A program made the position numbers and the translations under genes. From NCBI RefSeq assembly GCF_000466385.1, contig NZ_KE952752.1:1-40489 (forward strand): a DNA stretch of 40,489 bases, read 5' to 3'. The stretch is from Aneurinibacillus aneurinilyticus ATCC 12856 (GTDB taxonomy: Bacteria > Bacillota > Bacilli > Aneurinibacillales > Aneurinibacillaceae). Each line of letters opens with the position of its first letter. Position 1 is the first letter of the stretch. Below, in pieces: positions 7,534-15,522 of this stretch. Under the pieces are notes generated by a model, which did no database searches, was not told the DNA's origin, and saw only the letters and a list, made by a program, of their open reading frames with translations.

Positions 7534-9654
7534 ATGTTGGTATTTACCGAAGACAATGTACGTGATATCCTTTCAATTTCTACGGACATGTCATTTGCCG
7601 AAGTGGAACACTGCTTGGCCAAGCAAAAGGAGCCTGTGCTATTCGTTAAGAAAAAGGATGAGATATTAGGATATATCCGAGCGCAGGATTTGGCAGGAGA
7701 GGTGGAGAACGAAGGACGGGATCGGCAGTTTTGGTTGTCTCATCTTATCCCATTGCATTTCGCCTATCATATTTATCAGGATGTTTCGGTTTCTGATGTA
7801 TTTAAGCTTTTAGGTGAAGAAGTTGTTATTGTAAGGAATAAAAGGGATGAGGTATGCGGGTATTTGCGCCGGGAAGACATTCTCATCGAACTGCTTCGTC
7901 AGGATAACCATCATATCGACTTGTTTCGTACGATTCTCTCATCCATTCCAATGGGGATTTTTGTTGTTGACAGACAGGGCAACATTGTTAATTACAACGA
8001 TGAAGGTCTTCGCATGATTCGATGGGAGAAGGAGCAGTTGCATAATCGTCCAGCCAAGGATATCTTCGGCTCGGAGCATATTGATCGGGTATTTGCGACA
8101 GGTGATACGATTCTCAACCAATTGCACCTTCGACCAGAGATGGGGATACTGGCGGATTATAGCCCGATTTTAACACCAGAACATGAAGTGAAGGGCGTTA
8201 TTATTGTCGTCCAGGATTTGCCTATGCTCGAAGATATGGCGATGGAGCTCGATTATGTTAAGGATTTGAACACAGATCTTAAAGCGATTCTTTCTACTAT
8301 CTATGATGAAATTCTAGTCGTTAATCCTAAGGGAGAACTGCTACGCTTTAGTGATAATAATGTTATTAATTTTAGGCAGGGTGATTTGAAAGATTTAGTG
8401 GGAAAAAACCTTCTTGAATTAGAGGATAAAGGTATATTCAAGCCGTCTGTAACCCGCCTCGTGCTAGAACAAAAGCGAAAAGTATCGGTAATTCAAGATG
8501 TAAGCAATGGCCGGAAAGTACTTGCGGTTGGAAATCCTGTGTTTGATGAAGCTGGCCAAATCGAGCGCATCGTCATCGCTTCGCGCGACATCACAGAGAC
8601 GACCAAGCTGAAAAGCGAACTGCGTGAAATGAAGAAATTATCCCAACAATACAAAGAGGAACTTGAAAGCCTAAAGAGTAGGCATACGCTTAATCGAAGC
8701 GTCGTCTATTGTAGCCCTAAAATTGATCGAATTATGCGGGAAATTGAGAAAATCGCCCGGTTCTCTTCTACGGTTTTGCTGACCGGGGAATCAGGTGTTG
8801 GTAAGGAAGTGTTTGCCAAGGCAATTCACCAGCTAGGTGTCCGCGCAAATCGCCCTTTCCTAAAAATTAATTGTGGGGCGATTCCGGAGAATTTGCTGGA
8901 GAGCGAGCTGTTTGGCTACGAGAAAGGGGCTTTTACAGGAGCAGATCCAAAAGGCAAGGAAGGATACTTTCAGAAGGCGAATAGTGGTGTGCTTTTCCTT
9001 GATGAAATTGGAGAAATGCCACTCTCTTTGCAGGTAAAACTATTGAGAGTATTGCAGGAACGGGAAGTTATTCCAGTGGGCAGTACACAGTCTGTTCAGG
9101 TGGATGTGCAAATTGTTGCCGCCACGAATAAGAATCTTGAACAGAAAGTAGAGGAAGGAAGCTTCCGCGAAGATTTATTCTATCGTTTGAATGTAATCCC
9201 GATTCATATTCCACCACTGCGGGAACGTCCAGAGGATATTCCGGTATTGGCTTATTATTTTCTACAGAAGCTCAACGAGACGTACCATCGGGATATCCAG
9301 CTTAGTCCAGATGCGCTTAACTTGTTGGAGGTGTATTCCTGGCCGGGGAATGTACGGGAGTTGCAGAATATGATTGAGCGTGCGGTCGTGACAACTGAAG
9401 AAGAATTAATTCAGGCTGATCATCTGAATCGGTTTCTTCAATGGAAGAAAGCATCGACAAAAGTAAAACCGATTATTACGAATCTGATTCCATTACAAGA
9501 AGCGCTTGAGGATGTGGAAGAGCAATTAATTCTTCTGGCAATGGAACGTTATAAGACGACGACGATGGCTGCCAAAGTGCTGGGAATTAGTCAGTCTTCT
9601 GTAAGTCGTAAATATCAAAAAATATTGCAAAAACAGGCAAGTATGCATGTATAA
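7534..9654 (+). CDS. Sigma-54-dependent transcriptional activator with CBS and PAS sensory domains
   Basis: Enhancer-binding protein of 706 residues that opens sigma-54 promoters using ATP. Order: a CBS-pair-like region (about 1-115), PAS (about 125-230), a second PAS (about 245-355), a short coiled linker, the AAA+ domain, then a C-terminal helix-turn-helix (about 670-700, MAAKVLGISQSSVSRKYQKI). AAA+ motifs are Walker A GESGVGK (418-424), the sigma-54 contact loop GAFTGA (465-470), Walker B LFLDE (Asp490-Glu491) and an R-finger region near LREDLFYRLNV. There is no receiver domain, so it is probably controlled by a small ligand through CBS or PAS. ATG 7534 has GGAAGGAGGAAGAG upstream. It is the only such activator in the window, beside two sigma-54 promoters, and is the inferred activator of gdh and patA expression. 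Confidence 0.93.
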   Translation: MLVFTEDNVRDILSISTDMSFAEVEHCLAKQKEPVLFVKKKDEILGYIRAQDLAGEVENEGRDRQFWLSHLIPLHFAYHIYQDVSVSDVFKLLGEEVVIVRNKRDEVCGYLRREDILIELLRQDNHHIDLFRTILSSIPMGIFVVDRQGNIVNYNDEGLRMIRWEKEQLHNRPAKDIFGSEHIDRVFATGDTILNQLHLRPEMGILADYSPILTPEHEVKGVIIVVQDLPMLEDMAMELDYVKDLNTDLKAILSTIYDEILVVNPKGELLRFSDNNVINFRQGDLKDLVGKNLLELEDKGIFKPSVTRLVLEQKRKVSVIQDVSNGRKVLAVGNPVFDEAGQIERIVIASRDITETTKLKSELREMKKLSQQYKEELESLKSRHTLNRSVVYCSPKIDRIMREIEKIARFSSTVLLTGESGVGKEVFAKAIHQLGVRANRPFLKINCGAIPENLLESELFGYEKGAFTGADPKGKEGYFQKANSGVLFLDEIGEMPLSLQVKLLRVLQEREVIPVGSTQSVQVDVQIVAATNKNLEQKVEEGSFREDLFYRLNVIPIHIPPLRERPEDIPVLAYYFLQKLNETYHRDIQLSPDALNLLEVYSWPGNVRELQNMIERAVVTTEEELIQADHLNRFLQWKKASTKVKPIITNLIPLQEALEDVEEQLILLAMERYKTTTMAAKVLGISQSSVSRKYQKILQKQASMHV

Positions 9655-9663
9655 CTTCATGTT

Positions 9664-9712
9664 CCCCATCCCCCGTAAGCTAGCATGAGCGTACCGGGGT
9701 ATGGGGTTTTTT
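9664..9712 (+). terminator. Rho-independent terminator of the activator gene
   Basis: CCCCAT-C-CCCCG pairs with CGGGG-T-ATGGGG across a 17-nt loop and is followed by TTTTTT. It is placed right after the stop at 9654. Confidence 0.9.
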
Positions 9713-9854
9713 GTCGAACGAAAAAGCCGAAGAAGTCGAACTTAATTCTGATAATTTAGTTGCGAATCATGTATACTAATGATCGGTTGGTATTCACACT
9801 AGATAAGTTTTTCATAATTACAACCTTTATTACTATGATATAAGGGGAAATGAA

Positions 9855-10190
9855 ATGGTGAGCGGGGAAGAAATATGTAGGTTTGACAGTCAAGCGTTTT
9901 CTTGTTTTGATAATATGGTAGAAACATTAATGCACGAAGCGAATGAGCAAATCGTGCGTATTGATACTGGAGACAAGAAGAATACGAATTTGGAAAGAAT
10001 GTATGCCAGATGGCGACTTCAACATCTTCAGCAATGTTTCGGTGAATGTGTTCCCGGTGTATATCGAAGTACATACAATTCGCTCTGGAGTCAACTGTAT
10101 CGGCTTGAACACCAGGCTGGCTATAGGAATCCTTATGTGGTGTACTTATTGGAAAAAGTCTTGTGCCGGGACTCTTCCAGTGTTGTATAA
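9855..10190 (+). CDS. Hypothetical protein, 111 residues
   Basis: Not recognised. A soluble, helix-rich protein with five cysteines (in EEICRF, FSCFDN, QQCFGECVPG and EKVLCRD) and aromatic-rich segments such as YARWRLQHLQQCF and STYNSLWSQLYRLEHQ. No signal peptide or membrane segment is seen. AAGGGG at 9842-9847 precedes ATG 9855 by 7 nt, and a strong terminator follows the stop. It is thus a single-gene unit between the sigma-54 activator and a two-component system. A weak TATACT (9772-9777) could be its -10 box. It is believed to be a real gene because of the SD, terminator and length, but no function is proposed. Confidence 0.6.
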   Translation: MVSGEEICRFDSQAFSCFDNMVETLMHEANEQIVRIDTGDKKNTNLERMYARWRLQHLQQCFGECVPGVYRSTYNSLWSQLYRLEHQAGYRNPYVVYLLEKVLCRDSSSVV

Positions 10191-10193
10191 GAG

Positions 10194-10221
10194 CCGTCCT
10201 TAAAAAGAGGACGGTTTTTTT
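10194..10221 (+). terminator. Rho-independent terminator
   Basis: CCGTCCT-taaaaag-AGGACGG followed by seven T. Perfect 7-bp stem just after the stop at 10190. Confidence 0.93.
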
Positions 10222-10300
10222 GATGGAAAGAAAAGCGTATAAAACAGAGACGAACGGCTGCACCACATACTTTGTATGAACGATCAATAGGTAAGAAGAT

Positions 10301-10344
10301 TTAAGGTTAACTTAAGTAAAGGAATTCCTAGTATATGATATAAT
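10301..10344 (+). promoter_or_regulatory. Extended -10 promoter with phased TTAAG repeats (candidate response-regulator site)
   Basis: TGATATAAT (10336-10344) is a perfect extended -10 box. No -35 box is present; instead TTAAG occurs at 10301 and 10312, exactly 11 bp apart, with a central GTTAAC. The same TTAAG units in 11-bp phase lie upstream of the exporter genes at 14523-14560. This suggests autoregulation by the OmpR-type regulator encoded next. The -10 box overlaps the ATG at 10343, which therefore cannot be the start codon. Confidence 0.6.
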
Positions 10345-10387
10345 GGCGGAAAAAAGCACCGTAAGCAGCGGTTTTGAGGTGACAAAT

Positions 10388-11113
10388 GTGTTGATAATGC
10401 CGGATATTTCCGCCAAGAAGATTCTGCTGGTTGACGATGAAGCGGATATTCTGCATTTATTGGAAACCGTATTGAAAAAAGAAGGATTCATTCATATATA
10501 TAAAGCTTTCAATGGACGAGAGAGTATTGAGTTATGCCGCAGGGAACAACCCGATATTATCGTGCTTGATATAATGTTACCGGATATGAACGGATTCGAG
10601 GTGTGTCAGATTTTACGTGATATGACGGTGGCCCCCATTTTGTTCTTATCGGCGAAGAGTGAAGATATGGACAAGATTCTCGGCCTCGGTCTCGGTGGTG
10701 ATGATTATATTACGAAGCCGTTCAGTCCGAAGGAAGTGGCATACCGGATAAAAGCGTATTTTCGTCGTCACCAGTATTTTCATAAGAAGGATGAGATGCC
10801 TGTATATTCGTTCGGTGATATCGAAGTCGATGAGAAAAGAGCAGAAGTTAGAAAATCCGGCAAGCTGGTATCATTGACGGCCAAAGAATATCAATTGCTG
10901 TTGTTCCTTGCGCGTCATCCTAACCAAATCTTTAGTAAAAGCAAGCTTTATGAAGCAGTGTGGGGAGAGGAATATTTCGGATATGATAATACAATTATGG
11001 TTCATATAAGGCATCTGCGCGAGAAGCTTGAAGACAATCCATCCGCACCTGTGTATGTGCTAACAATACGAGGTCTGGGATATAAGCTGAGGGATGGGAG
11101 CGCTGGTTTGTGA
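10388..11113 (+). CDS. OmpR-family response regulator
   Basis: DNA-binding regulator paired with the kinase that follows. Receiver domain with acidic pocket VDDEAD, phospho-acceptor Asp61 (in VLDIMLPD), conserved Thr/Ser in FLSAKSED and Lys in YITKPFS. A C-terminal winged helix follows with LTAKEYQLLLFLARHPNQ and a recognition-helix region NTIMVHIRHLREKLE. The longest frame begins at 10343, but that ATG lies inside the -10 box. GAGGTGA at 10376-10382 serves GTG 10388 (5-nt gap) or TTG 10391, giving about 241 residues. Its stop overlaps the kinase start (GTGA). Likely targets are its own promoter and the ABC exporter at 14611, both carrying 11-bp-phased TTAAG repeats. Confidence 0.93.
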   Translation: MLIMPDISAKKILLVDDEADILHLLETVLKKEGFIHIYKAFNGRESIELCRREQPDIIVLDIMLPDMNGFEVCQILRDMTVAPILFLSAKSEDMDKILGLGLGGDDYITKPFSPKEVAYRIKAYFRRHQYFHKKDEMPVYSFGDIEVDEKRAEVRKSGKLVSLTAKEYQLLLFLARHPNQIFSKSKLYEAVWGEEYFGYDNTIMVHIRHLREKLEDNPSAPVYVLTIRGLGYKLRDGSAGL

Positions 11114-12549
11114 AGTGGAAAATGACGGGATTGTTCCTCATCCCGCTTTTATTAATGACGGTTGCGTTTACGGCCATTAATTTGACAGCCGCTTTTTACT
11201 TTCTTTCAGGAGAGGAAAATCCTGAAAAAGAGGCAAGTGAGTCTTTTTTCTCTTATACAGAATATACGGTTGCCTTTGCCCGCTTTATTACATTTGTTAA
11301 AGGGAAGCCGAGTATTACAGAGGAGGGGCAAGCGCAGCTTATTCAACGCAAAGCGTGGATTCAAATTCTAGATCCGAATGGAAATGAGGCATATTCATTA
11401 CGTAGGCCGGAAAGTGCTCCTGTTCGCTACACGCCGGGCGAACTTGTTCATTATTATAAATACTCTGGTGCTATTGAGGATTCTACCCTGTTTGTCAGTT
11501 GGGTAAGCAAGGATGATGAGAAATGGACGTATATTATCGGGTATCCTATGTCGTATATCGCAAAATATATGGTGGAGTTTAATCCGCTTCGAATTATGAC
11601 CTTCTGGAAAGAAGGAATCCTGACTGTGCTGGGGTTAACTTTCCTAATGGTGCTTACGATAGGATACTTCTTCGGACGCAAGCTAACTAAACCGCTTGTA
11701 GAAATCATTAACGGAATTAAGCTACTTGCACAGGGACGCTATATGGTTAAATATCAGCCCGAAGGCTTGTATAAGGATGTATATCAGAGTTTGAACCAAT
11801 TGGCGGATGCCCTCCAGGCAAGTGCGGTGCAACGTGCACGTACTGAAAAAATGCGTGACGAATGGGTAACAAACCTCTCTCACGATATTAAAACACCCCT
11901 TTCTTCCATTCAAGGGTATGGTGAGATACTGGCAGACCTGGAATATGAAATTGTCGCCGATGAACGGAGAAAGTACGCAGAAATTATTGTTGGTAAGACA
12001 CGGTACATAGAAAGCCTGCTGGATGATCTGCGTCTGACCTATCAATTGAAAAATCATCTGCTTCCTTTAGATAAAAAGGAAAGCAACATAGTGGAGATGT
12101 TGCGTCAGATTATTATTGACTTATTGAATGACCCGCAATACGGAAGCTGTAAGATGGAGTTTATTCCTGAATGTGAGCAGGTTTTTCTTGTTTTTGACCA
12201 CGGGTTTTTAACTCGGGCATTTACGAATCTTATCTATAATGCAGTCATTCATAATCCTCCAAATACACAGGTACAGATTCAGGTAATGGAACGGGAAAAA
12301 GCGGTGGAGATTATCGTGGAAGACAATGGTCGGGGGATTGAGGAAGAAGAAGTTAAGAGGTTATTCACACGATATTATCGGGGTACGAACACGAATGAGA
12401 GACATCAGGGCTCGGGCCTTGGTATGGCAATTGCCAAGCAAATTATTGAAGCACACCAGGGAATTATTGAGGTGAAGAGCCGGATCGGAGAAGGAACATG
12501 CATCCGTATCCTATTCCCAAAAACAGAAAAAGAACCGCCGGAACGATAA
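11110..12549 (+). CDS. Sensor histidine kinase partner of the 10388 regulator
   Basis: Membrane kinase of 479 residues. Two transmembrane helices (about 7-32 and 168-190) flank an extracytoplasmic sensor of about 135 residues. HAMP, HisKA with His258 in LSHDIKTPLSSIQGY, then HATPase_c with NLIYNAVIHNP (N box), EDNGRGIEEEE (G1), FTRYYRG (F box) and GSGLGMAIAKQI (G2) follow. The start is GTG 11110, which overlaps the regulator stop by four bases, so translation is coupled. The extracytoplasmic loop is much larger than in intramembrane-sensing kinases of the BceS type, so it probably reads an extracellular signal itself. The ligand is unknown. Confidence 0.92.
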   Translation: MKWKMTGLFLIPLLLMTVAFTAINLTAAFYFLSGEENPEKEASESFFSYTEYTVAFARFITFVKGKPSITEEGQAQLIQRKAWIQILDPNGNEAYSLRRPESAPVRYTPGELVHYYKYSGAIEDSTLFVSWVSKDDEKWTYIIGYPMSYIAKYMVEFNPLRIMTFWKEGILTVLGLTFLMVLTIGYFFGRKLTKPLVEIINGIKLLAQGRYMVKYQPEGLYKDVYQSLNQLADALQASAVQRARTEKMRDEWVTNLSHDIKTPLSSIQGYGEILADLEYEIVADERRKYAEIIVGKTRYIESLLDDLRLTYQLKNHLLPLDKKESNIVEMLRQIIIDLLNDPQYGSCKMEFIPECEQVFLVFDHGFLTRAFTNLIYNAVIHNPPNTQVQIQVMEREKAVEIIVEDNGRGIEEEEVKRLFTRYYRGTNTNERHQGSGLGMAIAKQIIEAHQGIIEVKSRIGEGTCIRILFPKTEKEPPER

Positions 12550-12573
12550 AATGTATCCGGGGGTTCTTTTTCT
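12525..12573. terminator. Strong bidirectional terminator
   Basis: Twelve-bp perfect arms AGAAAAAGAACC (12525-12536) and GGTTCTTTTTCT (12562-12573), plus an inner CCGGA/TCCGG pair. The left arm lies inside the last codons of the kinase gene. Being A-rich on one side and T-rich on the other, it can end transcripts from both the + strand kinase and the - strand 76-residue gene. Confidence 0.9.
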
Positions 12574-12588
12574 CATTACATGGAAGAA

Positions 12589-12819
12589 TTATTTGTTCAT
12601 GTACGGAGCGAGGAATTGCTTGACTACTTCCTGCATGGCTGGAGATAGGCGATTGTACATTTCCAGCATCTCCGGTGTTACAGTGAAATCTTTATTGTTC
12701 TCAAGAAATTCCTTTGCATTTTTGGACATGGCTTCGAACAATATCATCTGCTCTTTCTCTGGAAGCTGGAGAGCGTTTTCAAACATTTGCTGGAACATTT
12801 TCATTTGCTCATTTGTCAT
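12589..12819 (-). CDS. Small helical hypothetical protein, 76 residues
   Basis: Not recognised by name. Methionine-rich, acidic and apparently all-helical (MTNEQMKMFQQMFENALQLP at the start, LSPAMQEVVKQFLAPYMNK at the end); no signal peptide or membrane segment. ATG 12819 on the minus strand is preceded by GAGGG with a 6-nt gap. A good promoter (TTTTAC-17-TATAAT, read on the minus strand from 12886 to 12858) and the shared terminator complete a one-gene unit convergent with the kinase. The promoter, SD and terminator together make it a credible real gene. Confidence 0.75.
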   Translation of the reverse strand: MTNEQMKMFQQMFENALQLPEKEQMILFEAMSKNAKEFLENNKDFTVTPEMLEMYNRLSPAMQEVVKQFLAPYMNK

Positions 12820-12857
12820 AATTTACCCTCGTTTCTTGGTATGAATATTCCCTATCT

Positions 12858-12886
12858 ATTATACCTTGTAAGCGCGTTTCGTAAAA
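12858..12886 (-). promoter_or_regulatory. Sigma-A promoter of the 76-residue protein gene
   Basis: On the minus strand TTTTAC (12886-12881), a 17-bp spacer and a perfect TATAAT (12863-12858), 39 nt before the start codon at 12819. Confidence 0.65.
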
Positions 12887-12959
12887 TTGAAATAAAAATG
12901 AACGCTTGGGCTATATCGGACCAATATAAAGTACGGCAGGAGAGAAAGGAGGGGGAGGC

Positions 12960-13553
12960 ATGGGAGAAAACAGAGACGAAGAACTGCAAAATATCATCAG
13001 TCGGGCAGTAGCAGGAGACAAAGCGGCTTTTAGTATGCTGTATGATTGTACAATTCGAAATGTGAGCGGAACAGTGCGGTTTTTACTGGATGATAAAGCA
13101 GGTTTTGAGGATGTTGTGCAGGAGATTTATATCGAAGTATACAAGTCGTTGCCAAAATTTGATCTTGGCCGATCATTTCATTCCTGGGTTATCGGTATTG
13201 CAATACGGCAGGTGAATAGTTACCGGCGCAAGACCTGGCGTTTATTCCGTCTGCTGGAGAAGAATCGGCAGTATGAAACACAGGGGATAGAACCGGACTT
13301 TGCAGCCAATGTAGCAGACAGATTGGATTCCAGAGAGTTGGTTGAACAGATTGACAGGCTGCCGTACAAATACAGACAGGTAATTGTTCTACGATATTTG
13401 CACGAATATTCACAGGAAGAAATTGCACGTGTCCTCGGGATTCCAATAGGGACGGTCAAGTCGAGAATTCATACCGCGTTAAGGAAGCTGAAAGGCGGGC
13501 GAAGTGCTGAAGAATATTTCTTACGAAAGGTGGGAGAAAGACATGGACTTTGA
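12960..13553 (+). CDS. ECF (group IV) RNA polymerase sigma factor
   Basis: A 197-residue extracytoplasmic-function sigma factor. Region 2 spans about 15-85, including DVVQEIYIEVYKSL and SFHSWVIGIAIRQVNSYRR (the -10 binding helix). Region 4 spans about 125-180 with YRQVIVLRYLHEYSQEEIA and a helix-turn-helix around LGIPIGTVKSRIHTALRKL. AAAGGAGGGGGAGG lies directly upstream of ATG 12960. Its last 11 bases overlap the next gene, a membrane anti-sigma protein, the standard arrangement for a stress-responsive sigma factor held at the membrane. No convincing ECF-type autoregulatory promoter was found upstream, so its promoter class cannot be told. Confidence 0.92.
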   Translation: MGENRDEELQNIISRAVAGDKAAFSMLYDCTIRNVSGTVRFLLDDKAGFEDVVQEIYIEVYKSLPKFDLGRSFHSWVIGIAIRQVNSYRRKTWRLFRLLEKNRQYETQGIEPDFAANVADRLDSRELVEQIDRLPYKYRQVIVLRYLHEYSQEEIARVLGIPIGTVKSRIHTALRKLKGGRSAEEYFLRKVGERHGL

Positions 13554-14457
13554 AAAGCAGATTCGTCAGTCGTTAAAGACAGAAGCAGAAAAGGCGAGCG
13601 GGACGGAGGGCATGAAAGAGAAAGTAATGAATAATATTTTTTTGAAAAAGGGGCGAACAAGAATGAAGAAACGATTATTGGCGGGAATTATGGCAACGGC
13701 TATTTTGATACCGACGGCTGGATTTGCAGGATATTCCTATTTGTCTGACCGTATTTTCGGTTCGCAGGATAACTTCATATCCCAGGGCGGAAGCGGAGCA
13801 GAGTATGCGCATATAGAAGAAAAATTAACGCAGGCCAAGCGGGCACTGAATGAAAAGGAATATGCGGAGCTAGAGCAATTGCTGAAGGAAATTGCGCGAT
13901 ATCACGCAAAGATGGCTGAGCCGGGTGGAAAGTTGAATGTGGACCGGCTAACAAAGGAAGAAAAACAGCGGTACAATCAATTGGAAAAAGAAATGGAGCC
14001 TTATGCAGCCAAAATAACGGTAAAAGAAGATAATCCTGTCGATATTTTGACGATAGAGGAATCACAAAAACTGTTGTCATTTCCTGTACATCATCCTTCA
14101 TATGTACCGGAGGGATACACTTTGGGTAGCGCAGTAGGAGTAATGGATGCTAATGCTAAAAAGAGTAAGCCAGTCATTAATATGTATTATGAGCATGGAG
14201 ATGCAGGCATAGGAATTTTCCAGCAGGAGATAAGGGCTGGAGAGCAAGTTGGAATGCCGGATGAATATGAAAGGATACAAAAATACAAGCTGGAAAGCTA
14301 TGAGGTAACGTTCGGTCAGGGCGGCTCTGATAAAGAGGACGGGCTTTCCTTGGTTGTTCCCGCGCAAGGCGGCAAGAGTGCATATCGAATTTATGTAGCG
14401 GGTAAACTTCCGCAAGCGGAGTTAGAAAAAATTGCGCTGTCTATCGTGCATCAATAG
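13543..14457 (+). CDS. Membrane anti-sigma factor with DUF3600/DUF4367-like region
   Basis: Predicted partner that holds the sigma factor at the membrane. ATG 13543 (304 residues) is chosen because AAAGGTGGGAGAAAG precedes it; the frame is open to 13504. A short cytoplasmic N-terminal helix region (1-41) would bind the sigma factor. One transmembrane helix follows (about 42-62, KKRLLAGIMATAILIP...), then a long extracytoplasmic part. That part has a Lys/Glu-rich helical middle (about 85-170, DUF3600-like) and a C-terminal DUF4367-like fold beginning near PVHHPSYVPEGYTLG. There is no zinc-binding HxxxCxxC motif, so it is not a ZAS-type anti-sigma. Domain names rest on recalled family patterns; the anti-sigma role is inferred from context. 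Confidence 0.82.
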   Translation: MDFEKQIRQSLKTEAEKASGTEGMKEKVMNNIFLKKGRTRMKKRLLAGIMATAILIPTAGFAGYSYLSDRIFGSQDNFISQGGSGAEYAHIEEKLTQAKRALNEKEYAELEQLLKEIARYHAKMAEPGGKLNVDRLTKEEKQRYNQLEKEMEPYAAKITVKEDNPVDILTIEESQKLLSFPVHHPSYVPEGYTLGSAVGVMDANAKKSKPVINMYYEHGDAGIGIFQQEIRAGEQVGMPDEYERIQKYKLESYEVTFGQGGSDKEDGLSLVVPAQGGKSAYRIYVAGKLPQAELEKIALSIVHQ

Positions 14458-14475
14458 CTGTGATTTTTTGGAGAG

Positions 14476-14509
14476 GAAGCAGGCGTGCTAGCAAGCCTGC
14501 TTCTTTTTT
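14476..14509 (+). terminator. Rho-independent terminator of the sigma/anti-sigma operon
   Basis: GAAGCAGGC (14476-14484) pairs with GCCTGCTTC (14495-14503) and is followed by TTTTTT. Confidence 0.92.
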
Positions 14510-14522
14510 GTTTCATAGGAAA

Positions 14523-14576
14523 TTAAGCCAAATTTAAGGGAAGCTGAAAGAAGCGTTAAGAAAGGAAGAATACAAT
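14523..14576 (+). promoter_or_regulatory. Exporter promoter with TTAAG repeats in 11-bp phase
   Basis: TTAAG occurs at 14523, 14534 and 14556, with a variant TGAAAG at 14545, so four units start every 11 bp on one face of the helix. A -10-like TACAAT is at 14571-14576 with no -35 box, typical of activator-dependent promoters. Two TTAAG units at the same 11-bp spacing lie in the promoter of the OmpR-type regulator at 10301-10316. Direct repeats of about one turn are the usual OmpR-family target; that this regulator binds here is inferred. Confidence 0.6.
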
Positions 14577-14610
14577 GGGAACCAGTCAATACAGATAAGG
14601 GGAGAAAAAG

Positions 14611-15522
14611 ATGGCTGCGTTCGTAATTGAAACTAATAATCTAACAAAGACATTCAAAGGATTTAAGCCTGTTGATGCGCTTTCACTACAGGTAAAAAAA
14701 GGAGAAGTATACGGGTTTCTTGGGCCGAATGGCGCGGGGAAAACGACAACTATCCGTATGCTACTCGGTCTAATTCGGCCAACAAAAGGAGAGGTGCGAA
14801 TTTTTGGTAAGCCATTAGAACGTTATCGCCTTGAGATCGCAAGAAAAATCGGTTCGATGGTAGAAACCCCCTCCTATTATGGTCATTTGACCGGTTATGA
14901 AAACCTTGAGATTACACGTAAGCTGTTAGATGCTGAGCGCAAGGATATCGACCGGGTGCTGGAGATTGTCCGTTTAACAGAGTGGCGGAACACGAAAGTC
15001 AAAACATATTCTCTTGGAATGAAGCAGCGTCTCGGAATCGCGCAGGCGCTTATCGGAAAGCCCGAGCTGCTTATCCTCGATGAACCAACGAACGGGCTGG
15101 ACCCGGCGGGTATCCATGAGATTCGTGACTTAATAGTTACCTTGCCCGAGCAAATGAATATGACTGTACTTGTTTCCAGTCATATTCTTCAAGAAGTAGA
15201 GCGTATTGCTGATCGGGTAGGAATTATTAATCATGGTAAGCTGTTGTTTCAAGGGGAGCTTGCGGAGCTTCAGAGTCGAAGCCAGGCTAAAATATACGTG
15301 GAGGCAGATCGGCCGGACGAAGCCGCACGCCTACTTTTCAATACCGGGTATCGTATTGAAAAGCGTGAGGGCGCTCTTTATATTGATGCAGATAAAAGCC
15401 GGGCTGCAGAGATAAACAAAAGCCTTATTCTTAATGGGTATGATGTGTCACACATTAGCGAGGAAAGAAAGTCGCTGGAGGATATTTTCCTCGAAATGAC
15501 AAAGGAGGCACAAAGCGTATGA
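14611..15522 (+). CDS. ABC exporter ATP-binding protein (LanF/BcrA type)
   Basis: ATPase of a peptide-antibiotic-resistance type exporter, 303 residues. Walker A GPNGAGKTT (38-46), signature LGMKQ (135-139), Walker B ILDEPTNGLDP (about 156-166) and switch His in SSHILQE. Where most ABC ATPases have a Q-loop glutamine this has Glu85 (in GSMVETPSYY), the E-loop described for lantibiotic-immunity LanF proteins. A C-terminal domain of about 90 residues follows, as in BcrA. ATG 14611 has AAGGGGAGA upstream. Its stop overlaps the first permease start (ATGA). Export or expulsion of bacitracin-like or lantibiotic-like peptides is the family expectation, not shown here. Confidence 0.9.
   Translation: MAAFVIETNNLTKTFKGFKPVDALSLQVKKGEVYGFLGPNGAGKTTTIRMLLGLIRPTKGEVRIFGKPLERYRLEIARKIGSMVETPSYYGHLTGYENLEITRKLLDAERKDIDRVLEIVRLTEWRNTKVKTYSLGMKQRLGIAQALIGKPELLILDEPTNGLDPAGIHEIRDLIVTLPEQMNMTVLVSSHILQEVERIADRVGIINHGKLLFQGELAELQSRSQAKIYVEADRPDEAARLLFNTGYRIEKREGALYIDADKSRAAEINKSLILNGYDVSHISEERKSLEDIFLEMTKEAQSV

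Noticed and set aside
10343-10387. ATG 10343 as the start of the response regulator
   Set aside because: The codon overlaps a perfect extended -10 box (TGATATAAT), so it would not be in the mRNA.
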